From NCBI RefSeq assembly GCF_014637795.1, contig NZ_BMFD01000017.1:17197-81196 (forward strand): a DNA stretch of 64,000 nt. The letters are read 5' to 3'. The translations under genes and the position numbers were made by a program. The notes beneath the pieces were generated by a model that was not told the DNA's origin, made no database searches, and was given only the letters and a program-made list of their open reading frames with translations. Every line of letters begins with the position of its first letter. Positions within the stretch are counted from its first letter, which is position 1. Origin of the DNA: Belliella aquatica (GTDB taxonomy: Bacteria > Bacteroidota > Bacteroidia > Cytophagales > Cyclobacteriaceae). This document shows positions 18,639 through 27,864 of this stretch, one piece after another.

Positions 18639-19277
18639 TTAAAAATTAACTATTCTACTTTGTTTCTGTAAGGCGGTGATACTGGTAGAGGTGTTTCGGT
18701 AATAAATATAAGTTCTGTGAAGTGATTTTCTGACTTTAAATTTTCTGGAAGCTTGCTCGTAAAAAAATGAATCTGCTGCATACCTATTTTCGAAATGAAT
18801 GCTTTTAAAGACTTCTTTTTTACCAAAGAGAGTTGCAAAAAGAATACAATCGTCAACATGAATGTTCTGATGTAAATCGTTTTTATCAGCGACGTAATAA
18901 TCTTCTTTTTTGGATACAATCGTTTCCGTGAGTGAAGAAATCAGATCAGCGTTTTGGATTTCTTGAAGACAAGTAGAAAGATGATTGATTTTATATTCAT
19001 CATCACTGTCAATGATGGTAATGTAGTCTCCCTTTGCAAAATGTACAGCTCGATTGATTGCATACGATTGACCTTCATTTTTGCAGCGGATATAGTTTAC
19101 TTTATTTTGATGAATTACGCTGTATTCCAACAGTTGCTGACTCAAGGCCAAAGAACTGCCATCATCGATCACAATAAATTCAAAATCACAAAAATCTTGG
19201 TTCATCACGGAGTCTAGAGCTCTTTTGACTAAATCAAATGGCGTATTGAACACCGCCATGAGAACACTTACTTTCAT
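18639..19277 (-). CDS. Family 2 glycosyltransferase
   Basis: A 212-residue GT-A fold transferase. It opens with VSVLMAVFNTPFDLVKRALD, has the nucleotide-binding Asp pair in FIVIDDGSS and the metal-binding DxD in YITIIDSDDEYK (near residue 95). It is shorter than many GT2 enzymes (often 250-330 residues) and has no membrane anchor. It presumably transfers a sugar in surface polysaccharide or glycoprotein synthesis together with the following gene. First gene of a two-gene minus-strand operon. Confidence 0.85.
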   Translation of the reverse strand: MKVSVLMAVFNTPFDLVKRALDSVMNQDFCDFEFIVIDDGSSLALSQQLLEYSVIHQNKVNYIRCKNEGQSYAINRAVHFAKGDYITIIDSDDEYKINHLSTCLQEIQNADLISSLTETIVSKKEDYYVADKNDLHQNIHVDDCILFATLFGKKEVFKSIHFENRYAADSFFYEQASRKFKVRKSLHRTYIYYRNTSTSITALQKQSRIVNF

Positions 19278-19637
19278 ATTTGAGATATTAAATTCGGGTA
19301 ATTAAATAAAAATGCAATAACACACTTTATCTCAAGAGTATTAGCAGTGATTAGTTTAAATGAAAGTTAAATAATTGTGAATCTTTATTTCTATTGAAAA
19401 GTGTATTTCTTCAAAAATGGTTGCTATTTAATATTATGTTAATACCATTTTTAATATAATTTTATCTGGTTATTATTTTCCACTATTTGGAAATTGCCTT
19501 GTGGAAATTGAGATGTTTTATTTAAATGAACAAAAAATTTCCAAAAAGCTTAATATTAAAAACTCGTATCTTAATTATTTATTAATCGCTTTGATCTGAG
19601 CAATAATCATATTTGTGGAGAATTAAAAAACACATCA
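19278..19637. other. Divergent intergenic region with TonB receptor promoter
   Basis: The region separates the minus-strand glycosyltransferase operon from the plus-strand TonB receptor. Near its end CATATTTG (19608-19615) is one base from the Bacteroidota -7 consensus TAnnTTTG, with TTTG at 19590-19593, but the spacing is shorter than usual. The rest is AT-rich without visible structure. Confidence 0.3.
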
Positions 19638-22151
19638 ATGAAACAAATTTTACTAATCACCATTCTCATAAACATATTTAGTCTAAGCCATGCCCAAACA
19701 TCTGGAACTGTTAGTGGGAAAGTGGTAGATAAATCTGGTGCTTCAATTCCTGGGGTAAGTATCCGTGTAAAAGAGATATCGAATTTAGGAACAAGTACTT
19801 CTATTGGAGGTCAATATCGATTGACTAACATTCAGCCTGGTTCCTATACATTAGAGGCGAGTTTTATTGGATATTCTAGCGAAGTAAGATCCTTCACACT
19901 CGATAGTTCTGATCAAGTTATCGTTGATTTTATTCTGTCAGAAAACGATATACTTTTAGAAGGGGCAACTGTCACGGCTCAAAGAAGGGAAGAAGACATA
20001 CAAAAAGTACCAGTTGCAGTAACAACCTATGATAAAAAATTTATCAATGATTTCAATATTCGTGAAATTGATGCGCTTTCTGAATTTGTTCCTGGTCTCC
20101 AAGTACAGTTACAAAGTCCCAATAATCCAGGTTTTGTAATAAGAGGGATAACTTCCGACAATGGCGATTCTAGAGTAGAGCCAAGGGTATCTGTCTTTCA
20201 AGATGGTGTTTCTATTTCTAAGTCAAGAGGCTCGGTTATTGAAGTTTTTGATATGGAAAGGGTGGAAGTATTAAAAGGTCCTCAAGGGACTTTATTTGGT
20301 AGGGGGGCACAAATTGGTGCTGTTCATTTCGTACAAAACAAAGCGCAAAGGGACTTTGCAGGAGAGCTTACACTTGGCTACGGCAATTATAATCAACAGC
20401 TAGCTTCTGGTTTTGTAAATACTCCAATTTCCGATAAATTATTTTTTCGACTTGCGGGTCAGTACAATAAAAGAGATGGTTTTATAGAAAATATCTCTGG
20501 TGGTAATTTAAATGGAAAAGAAACAGGTGCACTGAGAGGCTCTTTAAGGTGGTTGCCAACACAAAAAACGATCGTAGATTTGATCTATAATTACCAAAAA
20601 GATAATTATCCTGGAACAGCTTTCATAAGTGGAACTGTCGCTCCAATAGGAAGAGAACCAAATCCATTTAGAACCACTAACCTGGAATCAGGCGAAGATT
20701 TGGGAATAAAAAGAAATGTTTGGGGAACTACCCTGTTGGTCGATCAATTATTGAACAACAACCTTACTTTGAATTCAATCACAGCTTTCAGACAGTTTGA
20801 TTCAGATGAGGCTTTTGATGCAGATGGAAGTGAACTTCCTGTTTTATCGTTTTCAGAAATAGCGTTCGGAAGACAATTTAGTCAAGAACTTAGATTTGCC
20901 TACGACAATAAAAGAAATTTCACTGGATTCTTTGGAGGTTCGTATTTCCATGAAAATGGATATCAAAAAGTTCCTTTCGTTACAAATGAGAATAGTTTCG
21001 TAGCCTTAGTGAGTCCTTTGTTAAATGCAGCTTCAGGTGGCGCATTTCCTATATTGCCAAACTTCAACAATGATGGTACACCATTTTTAGCAGCAGGAGC
21101 GCTCCTGGGGATCCCTTTAAAAGGAAGACATACTGAAAGTAATCAAAATTATGGTCAAGTCAATGCTTACGAGGCTTTCGCAGACGGAACTTACAATTTC
21201 AATAAATTAGCAATTACCTTGGGATTAAGAGCCACGCACGAAATAGTGAACAATGGATACGAGGCGATATATGAAGGATCGCCAAGTGTTGTAAGTTTAG
21301 CATTAGGCAATCCGTTTGGAGCAGCTCCTAATTTAATCTTCAGACCTACCGATGGAAGAGTGAAAGGTGAAGGATCATTTACATCTGTAGTAGGTCGTGG
21401 CGTTTTGGCATATACTATTAACGACAACTTGAATAGTTATGCCAATATCTCCAGGGGTAGAAGACCAAATGTAATTCAAGTAAATCCTGACGGAGCAGAG
21501 GAACTTAATGCGGAAATCGTTTGGTCTTACGAATTGGGATTAAAGGGATTATATAAAAAATTTAGCTATGATTTAGCCGCATATTATTATGATTATTCAA
21601 ATTTTCAAGTTACTGTCGTAGAGAATCAAGGTGGGACAATCCAAGCATTCACAAGAGATGCAGGTAATGCAAGTGCCGCTGGTTTTGAGACTAGTTTTAG
21701 GTATGCCTTTACAAGAAACCTGTCAGTTTTCGGTAATTATAGTTTTATCGATGCTAAGTTTGATGATACTGACAATGATGGTAATGCACAAGAACTTGCT
21801 GGAAATAGATTTAGATTAACACCGAAGCATAGTTTTTCTTTTGGAGTTCTAGGAGATTTCCCTATTGGTAAAGGAGGATTATTTATTAGACCATCTTATA
21901 CTTATAAGTCGCAGGTATTTTTTGAAGAAGAAAACCAAGAAAGTATATCACAAGATGGTTATGGACTGCTTAATGCCCGTGCAGGTTACTACACACAAAA
22001 TAGAAAATGGGAGTTTGCGATTTATGGATCCAACTTGCTAAATGAAGAATATCTCATTGACGCTGGAAATACAGGATTATTATTTGGTACACCTACTTTT
22101 ATAGCAGGCCCACCCACGTTATTTGGTATTCAAATTACTGGAAGGTTTTAA
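19638..22151 (+). CDS. TonB-dependent outer-membrane receptor
   Basis: An 837-residue outer-membrane transporter. Residues 1-19 are a signal peptide (to SLSHAQ). Residues about 23-110 form a carboxypeptidase-regulatory-like domain (GKVVDKSGASIPGVSIRVKE). The plug follows at about 118-235 (VPVAVTTYDKKFI; PGFVIRGITSDNG; ERVEVLKGPQGTLFGRGA) and the rest is a 22-strand barrel ending in the usual C-terminal Phe (GIQITGRF). The closing motif resembles siderophore or vitamin receptors rather than SusC glycan porins, and no SusD follows, so iron-chelate or small-ligand uptake is most likely. A hairpin terminator follows at 22177-22208. Confidence 0.92.
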   Translation: MKQILLITILINIFSLSHAQTSGTVSGKVVDKSGASIPGVSIRVKEISNLGTSTSIGGQYRLTNIQPGSYTLEASFIGYSSEVRSFTLDSSDQVIVDFILSENDILLEGATVTAQRREEDIQKVPVAVTTYDKKFINDFNIREIDALSEFVPGLQVQLQSPNNPGFVIRGITSDNGDSRVEPRVSVFQDGVSISKSRGSVIEVFDMERVEVLKGPQGTLFGRGAQIGAVHFVQNKAQRDFAGELTLGYGNYNQQLASGFVNTPISDKLFFRLAGQYNKRDGFIENISGGNLNGKETGALRGSLRWLPTQKTIVDLIYNYQKDNYPGTAFISGTVAPIGREPNPFRTTNLESGEDLGIKRNVWGTTLLVDQLLNNNLTLNSITAFRQFDSDEAFDADGSELPVLSFSEIAFGRQFSQELRFAYDNKRNFTGFFGGSYFHENGYQKVPFVTNENSFVALVSPLLNAASGGAFPILPNFNNDGTPFLAAGALLGIPLKGRHTESNQNYGQVNAYEAFADGTYNFNKLAITLGLRATHEIVNNGYEAIYEGSPSVVSLALGNPFGAAPNLIFRPTDGRVKGEGSFTSVVGRGVLAYTINDNLNSYANISRGRRPNVIQVNPDGAEELNAEIVWSYELGLKGLYKKFSYDLAAYYYDYSNFQVTVVENQGGTIQAFTRDAGNASAAGFETSFRYAFTRNLSVFGNYSFIDAKFDDTDNDGNAQELAGNRFRLTPKHSFSFGVLGDFPIGKGGLFIRPSYTYKSQVFFEEENQESISQDGYGLLNARAGYYTQNRKWEFAIYGSNLLNEEYLIDAGNTGLLFGTPTFIAGPPTLFGIQITGRF

Positions 22152-22176
22152 TACTTAGAAACAAATTTTATGTAGC

Positions 22177-22208
22177 AAAAAAGCGAGTTTTAACAACTCG
22201 CTTTTTTT
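22177..22208 (+). terminator. Rho-independent terminator after TonB receptor
   Basis: AAAAAAGCGAGTT pairs with AACTCGCTTTTTT around a five-base loop (TTAAC), ending in a T run. It lies 25 bases after the receptor stop and before the PAP2 gene. Confidence 0.85.
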
Positions 22209-22223
22209 AAAAAATCTTTATCA

Positions 22224-22940
22224 ATGACTTTCAATAAAGATATTCCTGCATTTACATTTTACATGCTTTTCAGCAGCATAGTGATTTTTGTAATTTTATT
22301 GAATTACAGCAATGAAGGCTTCTCCATTTATATCAATCATCTTCATCAGCCGATTTCGGATTTATTTTTCAAGTATGTAACACACCTCGGTGATGGATTG
22401 ATGTTGTTGCTTTTTGTGCCAATAATTTTCTTCAAAAAATCTGCCTACGGGTTTATATTAAGTGTAGGTGCACTCATTCATTTTATTTTCATATTACTTG
22501 GAAAGCAAGTATTTTTTCATGGAGCCCCTCGACCAATGCTGTATTTTAATGATTTGTCGCTGCATGCAGTAGAAGGTGTTAAAATTGCTTTCTACAATAC
22601 TTTTCCTTCGGGACATACAGCAACAGCTTTTCTGATAGCAGCTCTTTTAGCTCAAATTAAAGCAAGAAACCCTTTTTATCAGTTTCTTCTTTTTGCCTTA
22701 GCCTTTCTTGTGGCAGTGAGTAGAGTTTATTTGATGCAGCATTTTCTTTTGGACGTATTGGCAGGGATGTGGATTGGATATGCCTCTTATCTTATGGCAA
22801 AGGCTATTGTTTTGAAACTTCCATTAGCATGGTTGAACTTTCGTCTCAATCAATTCATATACACAAAATCTATATCTGTATTAGTCTCGCTAAGGAGTAG
22901 AATTCAAGCGAAGAATTACCGTTATCGGAGATTCAAATAA
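22224..22940 (+). CDS. PAP2-family membrane phosphatase
   Basis: A 238-residue membrane enzyme of the type 2 phosphatidic acid phosphatase family. All three catalytic motifs are present: KQVFFHGAPRP (Lys to Arg-Pro), PSGHTA, and SRVYLMQHFLLDV (Ser-Arg ... His ... Asp). About six membrane helices surround them. Members dephosphorylate lipid phosphates such as undecaprenyl diphosphate or phosphatidic acid, or remove phosphate from lipid A. The gene overlaps the next one tail to tail by 51 bases. The neighbour is a GT39-type lipid A/sugar transferase, which suggests a shared job in envelope lipid or glycan metabolism (inference). Confidence 0.9.
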   Translation: MTFNKDIPAFTFYMLFSSIVIFVILLNYSNEGFSIYINHLHQPISDLFFKYVTHLGDGLMLLLFVPIIFFKKSAYGFILSVGALIHFIFILLGKQVFFHGAPRPMLYFNDLSLHAVEGVKIAFYNTFPSGHTATAFLIAALLAQIKARNPFYQFLLFALAFLVAVSRVYLMQHFLLDVLAGMWIGYASYLMAKAIVLKLPLAWLNFRLNQFIYTKSISVLVSLRSRIQAKNYRYRRFK

Positions 22941-24473
22941 GTCATTTTCTTCTGCGATAATTTCATAGAGATAACCTTCACTTTCCAGTTTTGGCAAATA
23001 CTTTTTTCTACTAATAATCAAATCACCACTTTTAGCTGTGAAAGGATCCAATCGTTCTATGGGTGCCCGTAAATAAAACACGAATGCAGGATTGAAATTT
23101 TCATAATAGTAAACTCGCTCGCCTTTGTCCCATATTGATTTGGTGAGTAAGACAGGATTTTGCTGATCTAAAGCAGGCATTACTGAAAGGAAAAAGATAA
23201 AGGAGACTGTTGCATAACTTAATGAAACTCCTGCAAATGCTCTCAGTTTCTGTTTTTTTCTAATGAAAACCATGGAGAAAATTAGAGGAACTAGACCTGC
23301 TAAAAAATATATTGCGAGGCGTTTATTATCGGATAAATAGGAGATTTCGGCAAGCCCAAAATATCCTCCAAAAGCAATCGTCAACACAAAAAGTAAACTT
23401 AGTCCCCAAACAAATATAAGGGGGCTAATTGATTTAACTTTCCCAAAGTAAACCGCTAGCAACATCATAAACCAAGGGTAGGCAGGGACCGTGTAATTGG
23501 GCAATCTAGTAGAAGCAAAACTGAAAAATATCAGTATTATGAAACCTGCTAAAGTGGCAAAAAGCAAAAAGCTATTTTTTGAAATTGAATCCCCATATTC
23601 TCTTAACTTTTTGACATATAAAAAATGCATTGCCTTCGGTAAAAATATAACAAATGGGAATAGTCCAATGAATACAAATAACCAGGTTTTCAAAAATGAA
23701 CCACCATGACCTTCCATTGGACTACTGAAGCGGGAAAGATTATGCTTCAGAAAAAACTCTCCTAGCCAATTCCCGTCGGTTGTTAATCCTACCAAAGCAT
23801 ACCATGAACCTGCTACTAAAATAAATAAGCATACAGGAAAAAAACGAAACCAAGGTTTTAGACTAAGACGCTTCTGGAAAAGCATAAAGAGTATAAAAGT
23901 GATGATGTAGAGCAATAGCGCAACAGGTCCTTTACTCAAGACCGCTAAGCCTAGTAGGAGGTAGGAATAATATTGATACTTAATTACTTGATATCTACTT
24001 TCATAATATTTAAATCCATATAAATAAGATGTTGTTAAAAATAAGATTAAAAAGGGGTCAGGAACAGCCATATGGAATTGAACCATCCAATGTATGTTAG
24101 CAGCAATAAGAAGTAAAAAGAAAAATGTAGCCCGATGACCAAATTGTGCTTTCACAAATTTGGCACAGACAAGCATACATAAAAGTCCTGCAAGAGCAGG
24201 AAAAAAACGTGCTCCAAAGGGATTATAACCAAAGATTTTATAGCCAATTATGAAAAAATAATAGTGAAGAGGTGGTTTGTCGTATCGAGGTTGATCATTG
24301 AATTTAGGAAGTAAATAATCATTGTTTTCATACATCTCAAAAGCCGCTACTGCGTTTTTTGCTTCATCTAAAGCATAAATACTGAGTTTGGCGGTACCCG
24401 AAAAATGAAGCAGGATTATAACAACTACAAGGGCTGAGTAAATGAAAGTTCTTTTTGGCGTATACATATTCAT
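22890..24473 (-). CDS. ArnT-like GT39 membrane glycosyltransferase
   Basis: A membrane glycosyltransferase of the PMT/ArnT kind, about 527 residues from ATG 24473 (MNMYTPKRTF); an upstream ATG at 24497 would add eight residues. An aspartate/glutamate follows the first helix (LSIYALDEAKNAVAAFEMYE), then PRYDKPPLHYYFFIIGYKIF, the typical first periplasmic loop, and about eleven more membrane helices. Such enzymes move a sugar from a polyprenyl-phosphate donor to lipid A or protein outside the inner membrane. Its 3' end overlaps the convergent PAP2 gene. Confidence 0.85.
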   Translation of the reverse strand: MNMYTPKRTFIYSALVVVIILLHFSGTAKLSIYALDEAKNAVAAFEMYENNDYLLPKFNDQPRYDKPPLHYYFFIIGYKIFGYNPFGARFFPALAGLLCMLVCAKFVKAQFGHRATFFFLLLIAANIHWMVQFHMAVPDPFLILFLTTSYLYGFKYYESRYQVIKYQYYSYLLLGLAVLSKGPVALLLYIITFILFMLFQKRLSLKPWFRFFPVCLFILVAGSWYALVGLTTDGNWLGEFFLKHNLSRFSSPMEGHGGSFLKTWLFVFIGLFPFVIFLPKAMHFLYVKKLREYGDSISKNSFLLFATLAGFIILIFFSFASTRLPNYTVPAYPWFMMLLAVYFGKVKSISPLIFVWGLSLLFVLTIAFGGYFGLAEISYLSDNKRLAIYFLAGLVPLIFSMVFIRKKQKLRAFAGVSLSYATVSFIFFLSVMPALDQQNPVLLTKSIWDKGERVYYYENFNPAFVFYLRAPIERLDPFTAKSGDLIISRKKYLPKLESEGYLYEIIAEENDLFESPITVILRLNSTP

Positions 24474-24843
24474 GATAATGATACTACATATATCCACTAG
24501 AATGAATGATAGTATTTTATCATTTTATTAAATTTTTACATCACATAGGTGAGCACAGAGTATCTTTAATTTTGAATAAGTTAGTTTGCTTTTTTGATTG
24601 TTGGGGAAAAATGAACATAAATACTAGTACAGATATTAAAGTTAAAATTTAACCTTAAAATAGAATACAAACGATTGTTAGTGTTGGATAGACATTAGTA
24701 TTTTATAGCAAAGTTTATAAAATTATTCATCTACAGGCGGATTAATACCATTTACTAATTTTAATATTGAGAATCCGTATCATTTTAAAAGATATATTTA
24801 ATTTAAACAAAAGGTTCCTGATCATGGTATGGGGAGCAAATTC

Positions 24844-24880
24844 AAAAAAGAGATCATTTCTGACCTCTTTTTTTTTATCC
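24844..24880 (-). terminator. Hairpin terminator below the 63-residue gene
   Basis: AAAAAAGAG pairs with CTCTTTTTT around ATCATTTCTGAC, in which two further pairs can form; an outer TGGGG/CCCCA pair flanks it. Read on the minus strand it ends in a T run and lies about 75 bases past the small gene at 24954-25145. The rest of 24474-24953 shows nothing else. Confidence 0.6.
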
Positions 24881-24953
24881 CCATTTATTTTAATTTGAGG
24901 AGGTTTTTTTATGGTTGCAAGTTTTTTAAAAACGTGAAATTAGAGCTAATGAA

Positions 24954-25145
24954 TCAACCTTGACTACGCTTGTATGAAAGGGTTGGTTGCACATCATTTG
25001 GATCAATCTCCACGATTTCACCATTTTTCATGACAACTAATGGACTATTCTTCGCTTTTTTGAATTCCACTAGCTTCCTATAAGCTTCTTCAAGCCCTTT
25101 AACTATTTTGTCTCTTTCCTCTTTTAGTTGCTCTTTAGTTTCCAT
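24954..25145 (-). CDS. Small charged partner of the P-loop toxin-like gene
   Basis: A 63-residue protein. Residues 1-30 form a charged helix (EQLKEERDKIVKGLEEAYRK), then a short beta hairpin (SPLVVMKNGEIVEIDPNDV). Its ATG overlaps the end of the full-length frame of the preceding P-loop NTPase gene (stop at 25135-25137), so the two are a coupled pair. Small proteins in this position are often seen with zeta-like kinases of this type and could be antitoxins or partners; there is no direct proof here. Intact. Confidence 0.65.
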   Translation of the reverse strand: METKEQLKEERDKIVKGLEEAYRKLVEFKKAKNSPLVVMKNGEIVEIDPNDVQPTLSYKRSQG

Positions 25146-25710
25146 AATATTTTTGTTTTAAACCCTCCCACAATTCCTTGTTATTAATTGTAACGTCATT
25201 AACGCCTCCTTCTGCCACTATTTCATAAGTGTCTCCAGAATTATTTACAAATAGCCAGTTATCGACTTTGGGCAGAAATAATCTGAAAAAATTCTCAAGA
25301 CCGCCCTAATATCTTCTCCTAATAACATCTTCAGGTATATGATGTCCGCCTTCTTTTACTCGCCTTGCTACTCTAGAAACGGCCAATTCATCGGAATCTA
25401 ACCAAAAAAACAAGCAGGTCACCTGATAATTTAAATCCTTTGCTCTTTCAACAAATTGTACGTAACTCCTTGTAGAAAGTGTCGTTTCAAAAGCAAAATT
25501 CTCCCCTAACTCCAACAACTTTTTGATTCTTTTCAGCATGGATATTCCCGCATCAATACCAGCTTTTTCTGGTTGGAAAGGAGAGAATCCTTTTGCAATT
25601 TCATCTGCATTCACAAACTCTTTACAGTCCAGGATTTCAGGCAAAATGGTATAAGAAGCAGTAGTTTTACCTGCTCCATTACAACCTGCTATGATGTAAA
25701 GTTTCTTCAT
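25135..25710 (-). pseudogene. Zeta-toxin-like P-loop kinase with in-frame TAG
   Basis: Residues 1-134 contain the P-loop GCNGAGKTT (9-17), FVNADEIAKGFSPF, and the lid region FAFETTLSTRSYVQFVERA, a zeta-toxin/AAA_33-type small-molecule kinase. The frame stops at TAG right after VIRRRY, yet continues unbroken for 54 more codons (GGLENFFRLFLPKVDNWLF, then NNSGDTYEIVAEG), the usual C-terminus of the family, up to TAA at 25135-25137. So one nonsense codon truncates a protein of about 190 residues. The loss removes the last helices, probably inactivating it. It precedes and overlaps the small charged partner gene. Confidence 0.8.
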
Positions 25711-25807
25711 TCAATGCAAATATACTTTACTATCTAATCATCATTTTATCTAATCCATAAAGACAATATTGGTGCGATTACTTTTTACAATCTTGCTGCG
25801 TAAAAGC

Positions 25808-25890
25808 ATTACTTAGTCAACTCCTTCATTACTTCTTTTAAAACCAAAAATGCCTTATTCCGGTTGCAACCATCGTTGATAGGGGGAGCC
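25808..25890 (-). repeat. Diverged direct repeat A (gene-end relic)
   Basis: About 83 bases resembling 26297-26378 over their whole length (ATTACTTRGTCAA ... GTTGATAGG). Read on the minus strand this copy encodes APPINDGCNRNKAFLVLKEV followed by MKELTK and a stop, so both copies look like ends of one small decayed gene. Confidence 0.5.
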
Positions 25891-25900
25891 ATACTTGGCA

Positions 25901-25932
25901 AGCTATTCGTATTAGCGAATGGCTTTTTTTGT
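25901..25932 (+). terminator. Hairpin with T run
   Basis: AGCTATTCG pairs with CGAATGGCT (one G-T pair) around TATTAG, followed by seven T. No intact plus-strand gene lies just upstream, so it may be left from a lost gene. Confidence 0.5.
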
Positions 25933-25973
25933 TGCGTTTCTGTTTTTTGACAGGATAAAATTTCATAGTATAT

Positions 25974-26174
25974 TTGACTATGCAAAAATTAGTTAGAAGT
26001 TATAGCACTTCAGGGAATCTTTTTGAAAAGAAGGAAGAGATCATTCATTATTTGGGAATGAGCAAGGAAGAAATTGCTGAGGTTTTCGCCTATTTAAATA
26101 GTGTTTCCTTTAATTATGCTTTAGGTAATCCTCCCAAAATGGACAAAAATGCATTTTCAATGCGCAAAAATTAG
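25974..26174 (+). CDS. Small hypothetical protein
   Basis: A 66-residue frame starting MTMQKLVRSYSTSGNLFEKK and ending KMDKNAFSMRKN. It looks like a real short protein: a charged helix, then KEEIAEVFAYLNSV, with balanced composition. No family is recognised and there is no membrane segment. It sits between the two diverged repeats at 25808 and 26297. It could be a small gene or a fragment; the start could also be the second Met codon. Confidence 0.4.
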   Translation: MTMQKLVRSYSTSGNLFEKKEEIIHYLGMSKEEIAEVFAYLNSVSFNYALGNPPKMDKNAFSMRKN

Positions 26175-26296
26175 TTATGGGAAATATTTTTAAATTATAA
26201 GTGTATGCATTTTACTTTTTAACCAAAATTTACCTAATTAAATCCATGAAGCTAATCCTGGAGAGGAGACTTGATAGAATCTTGCTGAGCCAAGTT

Positions 26297-26378
26297 ATTA
26301 CTTGGTCAATTTTTTCATAACCTTTTTAACACCGAAAAAATGCTACTTCACCTGCAACTATAGTTGATAGGTGGGGCA
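26297..26378 (-). repeat. Diverged direct repeat B (gene-end relic)
   Basis: Partner of 25808-25890. The minus strand here gives APPINYSC and, after frame breaks, KKLTK-like remains, so this copy is the more decayed one. The stretch between it and 26898 is AT-rich and shows no gene. Confidence 0.45.
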
Positions 26379-26898
26379 AAAGCATTAAAACAACAACATT
26401 ACCTTACCCTACAAAAATTAGACTTTCCGTATCATATTTGATATTTTCATTCGATTATGGAAAATTTCCTGATTTAAATACTGGTAACAAATGAGAGTCA
26501 TCAAACTTTTTACTTTCTTTTATCGCCTACTCGGTAAAATATACATTCTATACTTAGTGACCTCTTTATATTAAAATAATACAAATTTATGTAAAATAAT
26601 ATTATTTATTTCCAAAAACACCCTATTTTCAATCGTCTTACTCCCGTGTCCCGTATCCCTCTCGACCATTCGTCTACTTTTAGCGAAAAACTAATAAAGT
26701 ATATAATTATTCAAATATTGAACTTTTCTAAGTCAAAAAAAAAATTAGGATCAGTGTAATTTAGGGAAAGGGAAGGAGTGAAGGTTATTCTATTACCTTA
26801 AAAAACAATATATAATCCAGTGAACTGTAACTGAGTTTATAGAAATCTCGAAGAGGAAGATTTAAGAGAAGGGTAAGCATGTATAGGTGATACAACCT

Positions 26899-27076
26899 GC
26901 CCCGAACTTACTTTTCACTTCTTTTAGGAATGATTCGGGGAGACCCGCATGCCGATAACTCGGTAGTGCTGTGAGCCTGCTTCCTTTTTGGAAGACTGCG
27001 TGCGTCGTGGTGTATGCGCACTCCAGCATTGGTGGGACAAGCTGAGTGCTTATGGCTCGATGCCGTATACACGACT
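26899..27076. other. GC-rich nested-hairpin element, attC-like fold
   Basis: A GC-rich island in AT-rich DNA with several hairpins. CCCCGAA (26900-26906) pairs with TTCGGGG (26934-26940). CTTCC/GGAAG forms a tight hairpin (26980-26994). Then comes a two-part stem: outer arms GTCGTGGTGTATGC (from 27004) and GCCGTATACACGAC (to 27075), inner arms GCACTCCAGC and GCTGAGTGC differing by one unpaired base, with a 13-base loop. Bulged double arms resemble integron attC sites, but the ends do not read AAC/GTT and no integrase is near. It lies 18 bases from the end of the gene at 27094-27864. A structured RNA is the alternative. Confidence 0.45.
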
Positions 27077-27093
27077 AGAGGGTCGTTGTTTTT

Positions 27094-27864
27094 TCATTCT
27101 GCTATTAGTTTTCCGTTTTCCGTTAGAATTATTTTTCCGTTTTTTTCAACTTCAAGAGTAGTGTCTGGCGAGTCCTCTTCTCCGATAATATTTCTGTAAA
27201 TTTTGTATGTATAGATATCGTTTGTAAAAGTAATAACGTGATTCCCACCACTTCCTTCAAACTCTAATTCCCCGTTGTTTATAATTATGTCAGGTTTTGA
27301 TGATTCTTCTTCGCCAATTTTCCAAGAAGCATACCTGTATTTGTAGTCCGATAATTTGTCTATTCTGATAAGATAATTTTGAGTCATTATTTTATATATC
27401 GGACTTTCAAAAGTTTTTAATGAGCTGTGGAGTTTTTCTCTTTCTTTTTCAATGAGTTCTTGAATTTGTTTTTTTTCAAAGTCACTTTGATAGTTTACAG
27501 CAATTATTTGTCCTTGGTAACTGTCTATCCAAATAACACCATTGTCCAACATAATGCCTCTCCAACCAACATCAGACCACTGTTCTATCTTTGAATTTGC
27601 AATTCTGTCAATAAGTGTTTTGTCAAATATTTCAGTAAATCTCAATTTAAATTCTATTTCGTTTTTTACACTCGGTATCGGATATGCTCTCCGCAATGGG
27701 TAATTCATTACACTTGAAATACTATCAACATTACTCTGCTTAAATAATTCTATAACATTTCTGACATAGGTCAATTTGTTGCCGTCAAGTTCGTCACTTT
27801 GAGAGTAACTTAATTTGAAAATAAGTAAGAAAAGTATCAATATTTTAAACTTCATTCCTTTCAT
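27094..27864 (-). CDS. Secreted protein of unknown function
   Basis: A 256-residue protein with a signal peptide (FKILILFLLIFKLSYSQ). The mature part starts with a helical region (LTYVRNVIELFKQSNVDSIS) similar in form to secreted proteins that carry a repeated SVMNYPLRR-type block, then a two-strand repeat (WIDSYQGQIIAVNY) and a C-terminal beta region with EFEGSGGNHVITFTND and KNGKIILTENGKL. No enzyme motif is visible and I do not recognise the family. Its end lies beside the GC-rich hairpin element, and no other gene is close, so it resembles a stand-alone gene cassette (inference). Confidence 0.65.
   Translation of the reverse strand: MKGMKFKILILFLLIFKLSYSQSDELDGNKLTYVRNVIELFKQSNVDSISSVMNYPLRRAYPIPSVKNEIEFKLRFTEIFDKTLIDRIANSKIEQWSDVGWRGIMLDNGVIWIDSYQGQIIAVNYQSDFEKKQIQELIEKEREKLHSSLKTFESPIYKIMTQNYLIRIDKLSDYKYRYASWKIGEEESSKPDIIINNGELEFEGSGGNHVITFTNDIYTYKIYRNIIGEEDSPDTTLEVEKNGKIILTENGKLIAE

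Noticed and set aside
26899..27076. Classical integron with attC array
   Set aside because: No integrase, only one such fold, and the arm ends do not match the AAC/GTT core.
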